Source: Synergistaceae bacterium (GTDB lineage: Bacteria; Synergistota; Synergistia; Synergistales; Synergistaceae). Taken from it: a DNA stretch of 13,883 bases. A program made the position numbers and the translations under genes. This document shows positions 1-7,339 of the stretch, in pieces. How positions within the stretch are numbered: the first letter of the stretch is position 1; the number at the start of each line of letters is the position of its first letter. Below the pieces are notes generated by a model that was given only the letters and a program-made list of their open reading frames with translations, was not told the origin of the DNA and searched no databases. Location: positions 1 to 13,883 of the forward strand of contig JAISQP010000043.1 in the NCBI GenBank assembly GCA_031274115.1, written 5' to 3'.

Positions 1-1026
1 GCGGATGACGCGACGCCGCCCGCGGGAGGAAACGGCGACATAGTGTGGGGAGAAGACCCTCTCGCCAATCTGTCGGTACAATTGCCTCCGCGAAACGTGC
101 GCACCGACGAGAACGGCAACACGGTAGTCGAGGTCGAGGACCCGGATTCCCTAATTTTTGACAGAAAAATGTTGGATATCGACAGCGTGCCGCTGATAAG
201 ATCGATAGACGAAGCGGCCGTGAGACTGGCGGAGGCGTATGAGAACGCGAAAGGCGCGCCGAAGCCGTATATGCAGGAAAACGGAAGGATCAATTTTTAT
301 TATGGCACGATGAATCCGCGCGTGGTCTGCCGCCCGCTCAGGCTCACCGATATCGAGCTGGAAACCGGCGAGCAGGTGAAGAACGTCCATATCTCCGATT
401 CCGCGCGGTGGTCCGTGTCCGGAGCGTGGAGCGGGGGGCCGGAAGACCTCGTGACGCACATCATCATCAAACCCCAGCTCCCCGACATCGCCGCTAATCT
501 CCTGATACATACCGACAGACGGACTTATTCGGTAGAGCTAGTCTCCGTAGTTGACGGTCAGTATATGCCCTTCGTAGGGTTCATATATCCGCAGGCGCCG
601 CAAGAAACGAAGGCCGCCGATGCGGAGTCGTGGAAACATCTGCTCGAGCAGTACAAACTGGTGGATAATATCAAGACAGCCGACGACGTCAAGGAGCAAA
701 ACGCGAGAATGGCGGACCCGGCCGACATCTACCTGGATTATACCGTCACGGTTACAAAGGGCAATAAAAACGTCCCGTGGAAGCCCAAAAGCGTCTACGA
801 CGTCAACGGCAAAACTTATATAGTTATGCCGGAGAGCATGACGGTAACAGAGGCGCCAGCCATGTTCATAAAACAGAGCGGGAAGGAAAAACTCACGAAC
901 TATCGCGTGGAAAAAAACGTCTATATCGTCGACCGTCTCTTTGACATAGGCATACTGGTCGTCGGGAAGGACCGCGTCGCCATATTCAGAAAAACCCCGG
1001 TGGGCTCAGTTCGTTCAGAGCGGTAG
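1..1026 (+). CDS. trbG: TrbG/VirB9-family conjugal transfer protein, 5' partial
   Basis: This is the periplasmic/outer-membrane core subunit of a type IV secretion (conjugation) channel, which binds TrbI/VirB10 and the lipoprotein subunit. The reading frame is open from base 1 (A-D-D-A-T-P-P-A-G-G...). The GTG at 43 is therefore unlikely to be the true start: no signal peptide follows it, and the protein belongs in the periplasm, so the real start and leader lie upstream of the window. Family landmarks are visible: HISDSARWSVSGAWSG around nt 394-435, IIIKP followed by the TDRRTYSVELVS strand around nt 511-546, VPWKPKSVYDVNGKTYI in the C-terminal beta domain, and a final NYRVEKNVYIVDRLFD-type segment typical of the VirB9 C-terminus. 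It lies 10 bp upstream of trbI, in the expected G-to-I order. RP4 places trbH between them, and none is seen here. The identification is firm; the full length is unknown. Confidence 0.9.
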   Translation, partial: ADDATPPAGGNGDIVWGEDPLANLSVQLPPRNVRTDENGNTVVEVEDPDSLIFDRKMLDIDSVPLIRSIDEAAVRLAEAYENAKGAPKPYMQENGRINFYYGTMNPRVVCRPLRLTDIELETGEQVKNVHISDSARWSVSGAWSGGPEDLVTHIIIKPQLPDIAANLLIHTDRRTYSVELVSVVDGQYMPFVGFIYPQAPQETKAADAESWKHLLEQYKLVDNIKTADDVKEQNARMADPADIYLDYTVTVTKGNKNVPWKPKSVYDVNGKTYIVMPESMTVTEAPAMFIKQSGKEKLTNYRVEKNVYIVDRLFDIGILVVGKDRVAIFRKTPVGSVRSER

Positions 1027-1036
1027 GAGATGCGCG

Positions 1037-2374
1037 ATGGCCGCCAAAGAATATAAATATTTTTCTTCCCGCGATCCCTCCGCGAACCCCGACGAAAAGA
1101 AAGGGTTCGTCAATTATCCGAGGAGCAATCGGATAATCTGGGTTCTCACGATAACCGGGATCCTCTGCGTCGCGTTTGTCCTGTACAACCTCAACACGAG
1201 ATCGGGAGCGCGGGTCGGCGGTGTCGATCAGCCTGTAAAAATCATCCCCGCCACCGGCGAGTACAGCGATTTTGACGCTAACCTCAAGGCGGTGTTCTCC
1301 GAAGATATCGAACGGCGGCAGGCGCTTGCGGCGGCGAGGTCAGCGTCGCTGGACAGCGCGCGCGCGGTGATAAGACCGGCGCCGGCGAAGAATGTAAAGA
1401 TAGTTCAAAAACCGCCGTCGCAAGCGCTGAGCAACAGCCGTAATCTGCTGTTCAACGCTCTCGCGGCCCCGGCGGAGGTAACGTTGAAGCCCGCGCAGAC
1501 GATGGGACAGGAGAGCCCTCAAACTGAGAGCGCCGTGATAACGACGGAGCCGGCGGGTTATATGGGCTATAGCTCTCCGGAGGAGCTGCAGTCCGAAATA
1601 TCGCGGGCCGCGCGCGTAACAGCGCCTAACGAGTCACCGCCGGTCTGGAGCGATGTTTATGATCCGTTCAGACAGAACAGCCCCGACCCGAACGCGTCAG
1701 CCATGGCTCATCAGGACAGAAACAACGATTTTGTGAAGGCCAATACCGGGACGGCAAACGATCGGGGAGAATATCTATCGTCGGTGAGGCGCGCGCCAAG
1801 AGGCAAGTACGAGCTGAAGGCGGGTTCCATCATCAGCGGAGTCCTGGTCGGCGGCATCAACAGCGACACGCCCGGCGCGGTGCTGGGTCAGATCACAGAA
1901 AACGTCTACGACACCGCAAGCGGCGCGTATCTCCTGATACCTCAGGGAGCGAGGATGGTGGGCGCCTACGACTCGCACGTAGTGTACGGCCAAAACCGCG
2001 TTTTAGTCGTGTGGCAGAGAATAGTCTACCCGGACGGTTCCTCGCTGAACCTGGAGGGCATGTTGGGCGGAGATCAGGCCGGCAACGCCGGATTCAAGCA
2101 GAAGGTCGACAATCACTACAGCCGTATGATAGGCGCGGCGCTGTTTGCCTCGGTCTTCGCCGCCGCCGGAAAAATCGCGACAGATAACGACAAGGATTCC
2201 GACGGCAGTGAAACGAAGGCCGCCGAGGCGGTCATGGAGAGTATGACGAGCCTTGGAGCGCGCCTTGCCGAGAGGAATATCAACGTCTCCCCCACGCTCA
2301 GGATCTTGCCTGGGTACCGCTTCAGCATAGTCACCACAAAGGATATCGCCTTTGCCGAGCCCTATGAGCTATGA
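1037..2374 (+). CDS. trbI: TrbI/VirB10-family conjugal transfer protein
   Basis: This is the inner-membrane-anchored, envelope-spanning scaffold of the type IV secretion core complex, which links the cytoplasmic ATPases to the outer-membrane pore. The 445-residue protein has a short cytoplasmic N-terminus, one membrane helix at about residues 33-51 (IIWVLTITGILCVAFVLYNL) and a long low-complexity periplasmic linker. The conserved TrbI beta-barrel domain runs from about residue 256 (YELKAGSIISGVLVGGINSD) to the end. In it one sees the LLIPQGARMVGAYDS, VVWQRIVYPDGSS and GGDQAGNAGFKQKVDNHY motifs. The hydrophobic GAALFASVFAAAG stretch after them corresponds to the antenna helices that form the outer-membrane pore in VirB10 homologues. 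The ATG start is preceded by a TAGGAGA ribosome site at 1024-1030, which overlaps the trbG stop region, so translation is probably coupled. Length and architecture are normal for the family. Confidence 0.93.
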   Translation: MAAKEYKYFSSRDPSANPDEKKGFVNYPRSNRIIWVLTITGILCVAFVLYNLNTRSGARVGGVDQPVKIIPATGEYSDFDANLKAVFSEDIERRQALAAARSASLDSARAVIRPAPAKNVKIVQKPPSQALSNSRNLLFNALAAPAEVTLKPAQTMGQESPQTESAVITTEPAGYMGYSSPEELQSEISRAARVTAPNESPPVWSDVYDPFRQNSPDPNASAMAHQDRNNDFVKANTGTANDRGEYLSSVRRAPRGKYELKAGSIISGVLVGGINSDTPGAVLGQITENVYDTASGAYLLIPQGARMVGAYDSHVVYGQNRVLVVWQRIVYPDGSSLNLEGMLGGDQAGNAGFKQKVDNHYSRMIGAALFASVFAAAGKIATDNDKDSDGSETKAAEAVMESMTSLGARLAERNINVSPTLRILPGYRFSIVTTKDIAFAEPYEL

Positions 2375-2405
2375 GCCGGGGTCAACCGGGCGGTAGGAGG
2401 ATATT

Positions 2406-2633
2406 ATGATACGACTGAGACACGCCTTTATGATTGTCCTGATAGGAACTGCAGCCGCGTTTTTGCTTGGGTTTTTCATCGGGTTTTCAACCGCGCGCAA
2501 CTCGCTTCTGGCGGATGGTATGAAAAAATGGGCGGGGGATATGAGTATGCCGGCTTCGGTATTGAGTCGGCCGGGGAACGTTGACAGCAGGCCGGGGCCG
2601 GTCTCTTTCGACAGGCGCGGCGCGCGGGATTGA
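2406..2633 (+). CDS. small single-pass membrane protein of the conjugation operon, unknown function
   Basis: I do not recognise this 75-residue protein. It has a basic N-terminus (MIRLRH), one strong membrane helix at about residues 7-28 and a hydrophilic, Pro/Arg-rich tail that would face the periplasm if the helix acts as an uncleaved anchor. There is no cysteine, so it is not a lipoprotein and does not resemble TrbH or a TrbK-type exclusion lipoprotein. It is convincing as a gene because a strong TAGGAGG site (2394-2400) sits 5 bases before the ATG. Its TGA stop also abuts the traF ATG with no gap, suggesting coupled translation. The position between trbI and traF points to a transfer accessory or assembly factor, but that is context only. 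Confidence 0.7.
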   Translation: MIRLRHAFMIVLIGTAAAFLLGFFIGFSTARNSLLADGMKKWAGDMSMPASVLSRPGNVDSRPGPVSFDRRGARD

Positions 2634-3158
2634 ATGTCTCTCAAAGTCGACAGAAAAGGATTGAGGAGCGTGTCGTTCCTGGTGATTTCAGTATGCGGGG
2701 TCGTCTTGCTCTTCCCGATCCTCGGACTGAGGATAAACCTCACCTCCTCACATGTCCCGGTCGGGCTCTGGCGCGCCTATCCGGCCGATTCAGTCTCCGT
2801 CGGAGACGTGATAACATTCGACGTCTACGACCTTTTTTTCGAGTCTCCGCAGGTTTATGACGAGCGGATGAAATTCGATTCGTCAAAGCTGCTGAAAAAG
2901 GTCGCCGCTCTGCCGGGGGCCGTGATCGAACGATCAGGGGACCTGGTGATAATAGACGGGAAAGAGCTCCAAGGCGCTAAAATCATGAAGAATTCCTGGT
3001 GCAGAGTTGAATACCCTCTGGTAGTCCCGGACGGAGCGGTCTGGTTGATGGCTGACTCCGAGACTGCTTTCGACTCCCGGTATCACGGCCCGCTTCCGGT
3101 GCGCCTCATCAGGGAAAAAAATAAGCCTGTCCTGGTGTGGCGGCGTGGGGCAAACTAA
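2634..3158 (+). CDS. traF: TraF-type conjugal pilin-processing peptidase (S26 family)
   Basis: This is a membrane-bound serine/lysine peptidase related to signal peptidase I. In RP4 the TraF enzyme trims and cyclises the TrbC pilin. The 174-residue protein has an N-terminal membrane helix (about residues 12-31). It then carries the nucleophile region TSSHVPVGLW (residues 37-46, probable Ser39), the general-base region LLKKVAALPG with Lys88 six residues before Pro94 as in LepB, and DSRYHGPLP (residues 147-155) matching the conserved S26 DSRYxG box. Two details differ from the usual picture: the serine lies three residues before the proline, whereas TraF proteins as I recall them have S-x-P, and the typical PGD is PGA. 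The ATG follows the upstream stop directly, and the 3' end overlaps traB by 14 bp. Placement next to traB matches the traF-traB order of Ti plasmids. Confidence 0.88.
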   Translation: MSLKVDRKGLRSVSFLVISVCGVVLLFPILGLRINLTSSHVPVGLWRAYPADSVSVGDVITFDVYDLFFESPQVYDERMKFDSSKLLKKVAALPGAVIERSGDLVIIDGKELQGAKIMKNSWCRVEYPLVVPDGAVWLMADSETAFDSRYHGPLPVRLIREKNKPVLVWRRGAN

Positions 3159-4389
3159 AGCTTCGGCGCCCGAAGAGCGGGCGGCCGCCGCAAAAATCGG
3201 CGCTACTTTGGGGTTAGCCGTCCTCGCCGGTCTGGTAGGTTTTTCAGCGGGGGTTGCCGGCGTGAATTTCGCGCCGTTTTTTTTCTTCCCCATCCTCTGG
3301 TTTCTCTCGCCGGGGCGGGTTTCCGCCTATATAGTCGCGTCCTCGTTTTATCTTTTAGCTTCATGGGGCATCATAGGAAGCGCGCCGGTGTTTTTCGAAC
3401 TCGGCGCGGGTTTCCAGACTGCCCGTTACCTATTGCTGCTCTGGTGCGGAACCGCCCTCTCTCTGTCTTTGCCCTGGTGCGTTTTATGGACCCGCCCCGA
3501 CTCGTCGGTTTATTCGAAGTTCATACGCCTTCTCGTGATTTCAGCCGTTCTGTCCGTTCCGCCGCTTGGGCTCTGGGGGTGGGGGAACCCCCTCCTCTCT
3601 GCGGGCTACATTCTTCCCTATACGAGAGAGGCCGGGATAGCCCTCGTTCTGGTTGCCTGGACCGCGCTCTGGCACTGTCTGGGGAAAAAACGCGCCGTGT
3701 TTCGCGCGGCTTTGGCTCTTGTCTTCGTCTATATAGCCTTTATGTCGCCCGAGGCGCGGCTGGAGGTAAAAACGCCGGAGAACTGGCGGGGGATCAACAC
3801 GAGGTTCGGAAAGCTTTTCAGCGGCAGTGACGACTCTATCGGCGCGTATTTCCGCTATCAGGCTTTATCCGTCGTGCTCGCGAGGACGACGGAGAGGTAT
3901 ATCGTGCTTCCGGAGACAATAGCGGGCTGGTGGGGCAAAACTACGGAAAATTTGTGGAGCGAGACCACCGGCGCCTTCGCGCTGAAGGGCAGGACGCTCT
4001 TCATCGGGGCGGAGACCAGCAAGAGGGGGACCAAAAAATATTATAACGTCGTGCAGGTAAGAGGAGGCGCCAACGCCACGGTCGAGCAGCGATACCCCGT
4101 TCCGTTCTCCATGTGGAACCCGTTCAGCGAAACGGGAACGATAGCGAACTGGTTCGGAGGCAACGGAACAGTCGAAGTGGACGGCAAATCCGTCGGCGTC
4201 CTCATCTGCTTCGAGGCGTACATATACTTTCCAAGCCTCGTTACCATGGTAAGCCGTCCCGACGTCCTCGTCGCCGTATCGAACGTCTGGTGGGCCAAAA
4301 CCACCAATATCCCCCTCCTGTTGGACAAATGCGTCAAAAGCTGGGCTCTGCTCTTCGACACGCCGGTTGTCACGTCTAAAAACACTTGA
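3145..4389 (+). CDS. traB: TraB-type conjugal transfer protein (membrane domain plus nitrilase-fold domain)
   Basis: This protein resembles apolipoprotein N-acyltransferase in plan: about six hydrophobic helices in residues 18-200, then a carbon-nitrogen hydrolase domain in residues 210-414. TraB of Ti plasmids aids conjugation, although its substrate is not established. The nitrilase Glu is visible in RYIVLPETIAGWW (Glu257) and the Cys in VGVLICFEAY (Cys355, followed by Glu357). The segment that holds the catalytic Lys in Lnt reads RYPVPFSMWNPF (from Arg316), with no Lys at the expected place. The tail PDVLVAVSNVWWAK and WALLFDTPVVTSKNT is typical of TraB, so the protein is full length at 414 residues. 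The GTG start lies inside traF and has only a weak ribosome site, so translation probably depends on coupling. This is the last conjugation gene; 9 bp after its stop comes the 34-bp repeat. Confidence 0.85.
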   Translation: MGQTKASAPEERAAAAKIGATLGLAVLAGLVGFSAGVAGVNFAPFFFFPILWFLSPGRVSAYIVASSFYLLASWGIIGSAPVFFELGAGFQTARYLLLLWCGTALSLSLPWCVLWTRPDSSVYSKFIRLLVISAVLSVPPLGLWGWGNPLLSAGYILPYTREAGIALVLVAWTALWHCLGKKRAVFRAALALVFVYIAFMSPEARLEVKTPENWRGINTRFGKLFSGSDDSIGAYFRYQALSVVLARTTERYIVLPETIAGWWGKTTENLWSETTGAFALKGRTLFIGAETSKRGTKKYYNVVQVRGGANATVEQRYPVPFSMWNPFSETGTIANWFGGNGTVEVDGKSVGVLICFEAYIYFPSLVTMVSRPDVLVAVSNVWWAKTTNIPLLLDKCVKSWALLFDTPVVTSKNT

Positions 4390-4398
4390 CGGGATGTC

Positions 4399-4432
4399 TA
4401 AGGAAGGGCTGATTTATTGTTAGAGGCCTAAA
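4399..4432 (+). repeat. 34-bp dispersed repeat, copy A
   Basis: This unit starts TAAGGAAGGGCTGATTTATT and ends AGAGGCCTAAA, with GTT between them. It matches the reverse complement of 11010-11043 at 32 of 34 bases (G/C and T/C differences in the middle). A shorter relative with one base deleted is at 9659-9674. It lies just after the traB stop. The outer end (CTAA then GGAAGG) faintly resembles IS5-type termini with a YTAR target, which could mean an insertion-element end or MITE. No transposase is present in the window. Confidence 0.75.
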
Positions 4433-4565
4433 TCGGGTGTTAATACTTGCCGCCACATGGATGTCGGACAAGCGAGACGAGGGTACGGATGCCCATAGCG
4501 AGCGTTCGTCGGCGCAGCGAGTCGCGAACGACGGCAAGCAGCCGGTTAAATCCTGACTCGTACCG
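4433..4565. other. intergenic region between convergent traB and the isomerase gene; no confirmed gene
   Basis: This is a GC-rich stretch without a recognised gene. The frame from 4413 to 4556 is open for 47 codons and includes a possible 31-codon reading frame starting at ATG 4461 (MSDKRDEGTDAHSER...), which is hydrophilic and has no ribosome site. A second + frame is open as well, as expected by chance at this GC content. A weak CGTTCG/CGAACG stem lies around 4505-4530. No canonical terminator with a T-run is seen on either strand, although two convergent transcripts end here. The stretch may be the body of the dispersed repeat that begins at 4399. Confidence 0.4.
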
Positions 4566-5405
4566 TTATTCGGACGGCGCCGCGAACGCGTGGCGCCGTA
4601 TGGTCTTCGGAGAAGCGCACGCGCGATCGTAGACGAGGGAGATATCGTCCTTCAGCCAGTCGAGATTGCCGCGGAGAAGGTCGGGCCTGTATTCGAGCAC
4701 GACGTCCGTATTGGGGGTATATCTCCTGTAATAGCTGAAGAAGCGCTCCAGGTTCAGCGTTCCGTCGGATAATCTGTTGTGATCGTCGTTAACTCCGAAG
4801 TTATTGTGCAGGTGATAACTCCGAATCCTGTCGTGAAGCTTATCCATCACGGCCCCGAGATTCCAGTCGTTGCAATTGGCGTGTCCGACGTCTATCAGGC
4901 AATCGCAGTCGAAACTTTTGAACAGCGCGATAAAGTCCTCCTGTCCGAGGAGGACGTTCTTCGAACCGGCAACGCCGGTGTTTTCGATCAACAGATCCAG
5001 GCCGTACGACTTCGCGAGTTCGGCGGTTTCGATGAGGCTTTGCAGCGCGCGCCCGAGCATCGCCTCGCGGTCCGCGATCTCGCGGTTGTTCAGGTGATAC
5101 GCGACGTACTTCGCGCGCAGGATGGACGCGTATTCAAACGTTCTTTTGCAATATTCCACCGTCAAGCGATGTTGAGCCGAGTCCCTTTCATACGTGTGGT
5201 CCGCGTCGAAATACGGCTCGTGAAACGTGATGGGAAACCATTCGAGCCAGGGCAGCATTTTGTCCAGCCGGTCGAAATATCCTTCGATATGGCAGAGGGG
5301 AAATATCTCTATCCCCAGATTCTCGTCCATGGCGCCGTCCAACAGGGAGAAGACGCCCGAAGTCGTCTCGTCGTCATGCAATGTCGTACTTATAAAGATG
5401 TTCAT
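4566..5405 (-). CDS. sugar phosphate isomerase/epimerase family protein (TIM barrel, AP-endonuclease-2 fold)
   Basis: This 279-residue protein fits the xylose-isomerase-like TIM barrel family, cytoplasmic metal-dependent enzymes that isomerise or epimerise sugars or split related compounds. Probable metal ligands are visible at the usual strand ends: Glu141 in LLIENTG, Asp172 and His175 in IDVGHANCND, His198 or His200 in YHLHNN, and Glu238 in VVLEYRP. His62 in FHEP is a further active-site candidate. It is the last gene of the ABC operon, and its ATG lies 32 bp inside the ATPase gene. A good GGAGG site 8 bases upstream is embedded in the ATPase 3' end, so the two are translationally linked. 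The link suggests that it acts on the imported substrate. The substrate cannot be read from the sequence, and a role as endonuclease IV is unlikely given its length and neighbours. Confidence 0.82.
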   Translation of the reverse strand: MNIFISTTLHDDETTSGVFSLLDGAMDENLGIEIFPLCHIEGYFDRLDKMLPWLEWFPITFHEPYFDADHTYERDSAQHRLTVEYCKRTFEYASILRAKYVAYHLNNREIADREAMLGRALQSLIETAELAKSYGLDLLIENTGVAGSKNVLLGQEDFIALFKSFDCDCLIDVGHANCNDWNLGAVMDKLHDRIRSYHLHNNFGVNDDHNRLSDGTLNLERFFSYYRRYTPNTDVVLEYRPDLLRGNLDWLKDDISLVYDRACASPKTIRRHAFAAPSE

Positions 5406-6507
5406 ATAAATCGCCTCCCAGCTCTTCCTCCGGATAACCGAGACTGTTCCCGGTTTCCCTGTCGAAAAAATGGATTCTGCGCTCGAAAGTCATGTACGCC
5501 GTTTCGCCCGGACAAAAATCGGTCTCCTCGCACAGGGCCGCGAACTCCTCCCCCTCAGCCTCTATGAAGACGCTGGTATTGCGCCCGTAATTTTCGGAAT
5601 ATCTGACTCTCCCTTTGATCGAACCCGGACAGTGGACGCCGCGCGGTTTGACATTCTCCGGCCTGACGCCGAAGTACAGTTCACGCCCCTCCTGAAGCAA
5701 TTCCCGCCACGCGTCGCCGATGGGAAAAGACTGTTTCCCTATATAGACGCGGTTACCCTCCCTTGCCGCCGGTACGATATTGCAGGACGGCGAGCCGATG
5801 AACTTCGCTGTAAAAACGTTCGCCGGTCTGTTGTATACATTCTGCGGCGTGTCCAGCATCTTCACGACCCCTTCGGACAGGAGCGCGATCCTGTCGCCCA
5901 GCGTCATCGCTTCCACCTGGTCGTGAGTGACGTAAACGATCGTTTGCCCAAACTTTTCATGTACCTTGACCAGCTCCTTTCTCGCGTGTTCTCTGAGCTG
6001 CACGTCCAGATTCGACAAGGGCTCGTCGAGCAACAGGAAATTCGAACGTTTAGCCACCGCCCTCGCCAGGGCGACGCGCTGCCTCTGCCCGCCGGAAAGC
6101 TCGCGCGGCTTCCTCCTCTCCAGCCCCGAGAGCCCGAGCATCTTCACAACCTCGCTCTTCCTCCTGCCGACTTCCGGCGTCGGAACCCTGTTCGCCCTCA
6201 ACCCGTAGGTGATGTTGTCCTCGACCGTCATGTGAGGAAAGAGCGCGTAATTTTGGAATACCATAGAGACGTTTCTCTCTCCGCTCTCTACTCCGTTCAC
6301 CTTCCTGCCGCCTAAGTACAGCTCGCCGGAGGTGATGTCCTCGAGCCCTGCTATCATGCGGAGGATGGTGGATTTTCCGCACCCCGACGGGCCTAGGATG
6401 GCGATCTTCTCTCCTGACCCGATCGCCATGTCGAGATTTTTCACCACCGCTGTTTTGCCGAAACTTTTGCAGATATCCTTCAAGACTATGTTCTTCAAAG
6501 TAATCAC
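5374..6507 (-). CDS. carbohydrate ABC transporter ATP-binding protein (UgpC/MalK type)
   Basis: This is the ATP-hydrolysing subunit that powers the permease pair encoded just upstream, on the cytoplasmic face of the membrane. The 377-residue protein has a complete nucleotide-binding domain: Walker A GPSGCGKST (residues 39-47), Q-loop Gln85 in VFQNYALFP, signature LSGGQ (137-141), Walker B LLLDEP (158-163), D-loop SNLD and H-loop His195 in VTHDQVEAM. The C-terminal part from about residue 235 (FIGSPSCN, FGVRPENV) is the OB-fold/TOBE domain that defines the MalK/UgpC group. The GTG start at 6507 is 4 bases after the permease stop, with AAAGG about 8 bases upstream. A TTG three codons later is a possible alternative start. 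All catalytic residues are intact. Confidence 0.93.
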   Translation of the reverse strand: MITLKNIVLKDICKSFGKTAVVKNLDMAIGSGEKIAILGPSGCGKSTILRMIAGLEDITSGELYLGGRKVNGVESGERNVSMVFQNYALFPHMTVEDNITYGLRANRVPTPEVGRRKSEVVKMLGLSGLERRKPRELSGGQRQRVALARAVAKRSNFLLLDEPLSNLDVQLREHARKELVKVHEKFGQTIVYVTHDQVEAMTLGDRIALLSEGVVKMLDTPQNVYNRPANVFTAKFIGSPSCNIVPAAREGNRVYIGKQSFPIGDAWRELLQEGRELYFGVRPENVKPRGVHCPGSIKGRVRYSENYGRNTSVFIEAEGEEFAALCEETDFCPGETAYMTFERRIHFFDRETGNSLGYPEEELGGDLYEHLYKYDIA

Positions 6508-6511
6508 ACCC

Positions 6512-7339
6512 CTAACCTTTTACTCCTGACGAGACAAACGTGCTGATGATAAATTTTTGAAATACGAGATAGAGAACGAGAGGCAAAAGCATTGTAAGGA
6601 CGGAGACGGCCATCGCTACAGTGAACTCCGTCCCGCCCTCGGAGCTTATGTACATCTGCAGCGCGAGCGAGAGAGTGAATTTGTCCTTCGATTTCAGCAC
6701 GAGAGCCGGCCATACGTATTCATTCCACGAGTTTATGAAGAATATTATCGCGGAGGAGAGTATGGCCGGACGGACGAGCGGGACGACGATATCCGTCAAT
6801 ACGCGAAAACGCGATTTATTCTCCATCATCGCCGCCTCTAAGATGGGCTTCGGGATGCTCTTCATCGACTGACGGATGAGGAATATTCCGGCGGCGTCGC
6901 TCAATTGCGGAAGCGCCGCGCCAAGCAGCGCGTCGCCCATGTCGATGGAGGATATCGTCAGGTAGTTGGGCAGCATCGTCACGTTGAAGGGAATGAAAAT
7001 CGTGCTTATTATGATGAAATATATCAGGTTTTTCCCCTTGAACTCGAAAGCGGTAAAGGCGTATGCCGCCAGGAGACTGGTCGCGATCTTGAGAGCGGCG
7101 GCAATGAGGGCGATAAAGAGCGTGTTTAGCGTAATCCGCGCTATATCGAGCCTCGAAAAGACGTGGACGTAATTTTCGAGCGTGGGTGAGGACGGAATGA
7201 TCTCCAGAACGCTCGAGTAAGCGTCCGGGAGCGTTTTGAACGAATTCGACAGTGCGAACGCTATGGGGAATAACAGGATGAACAACAGAGAGATCATCGC
7301 TGTATGCCAGAATATCCCGACCCGAAGCCTATGATTCAT
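6512..7339 (-). CDS. carbohydrate ABC transporter permease (MalG/UgpE type)
   Basis: This is one of the two membrane subunits that form the sugar translocation path. The 275-residue protein has about six membrane helices. They begin with a helix in residues 11-30 followed by the SNSFKT segment usual in MalG-type permeases, and end with LLPLVLYLVFQKFIIS. The cytoplasmic EAA coupling loop is EAAMMENKSRFRVLTDIVVPL from Glu168; the normally conserved Gly at its seventh position is Asn174. The WNEYVWPALVL motif near residue 205 is characteristic of this subunit. The ATG overlaps the end of the preceding permease gene by 11 bp and is preceded by GAGGG with 6-base spacing. It acts with the other permease and the ATPase of the same operon. 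Confidence 0.92.
   Translation of the reverse strand: MNHRLRVGIFWHTAMISLLFILLFPIAFALSNSFKTLPDAYSSVLEIIPSSPTLENYVHVFSRLDIARITLNTLFIALIAAALKIATSLLAAYAFTAFEFKGKNLIYFIIISTIFIPFNVTMLPNYLTISSIDMGDALLGAALPQLSDAAGIFLIRQSMKSIPKPILEAAMMENKSRFRVLTDIVVPLVRPAILSSAIIFFINSWNEYVWPALVLKSKDKFTLSLALQMYISSEGGTEFTVAMAVSVLTMLLPLVLYLVFQKFIISTFVSSGVKG

Noticed and set aside
43..45. GTG as the start of trbG
   Set aside because: The frame is open to base 1, and no signal peptide follows the GTG although the protein is exported; the gene must begin upstream of the window.
4440..4565. Structured RNA or riboswitch after traB
   Set aside because: Only short 6-bp pairings could be found by eye and no known motif is present.
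4779..5567. Long + strand frame opposite the isomerase and ATPase genes
   Set aside because: It is antisense to two clearly recognised genes, has no family features, and is a product of GC-rich codon structure.
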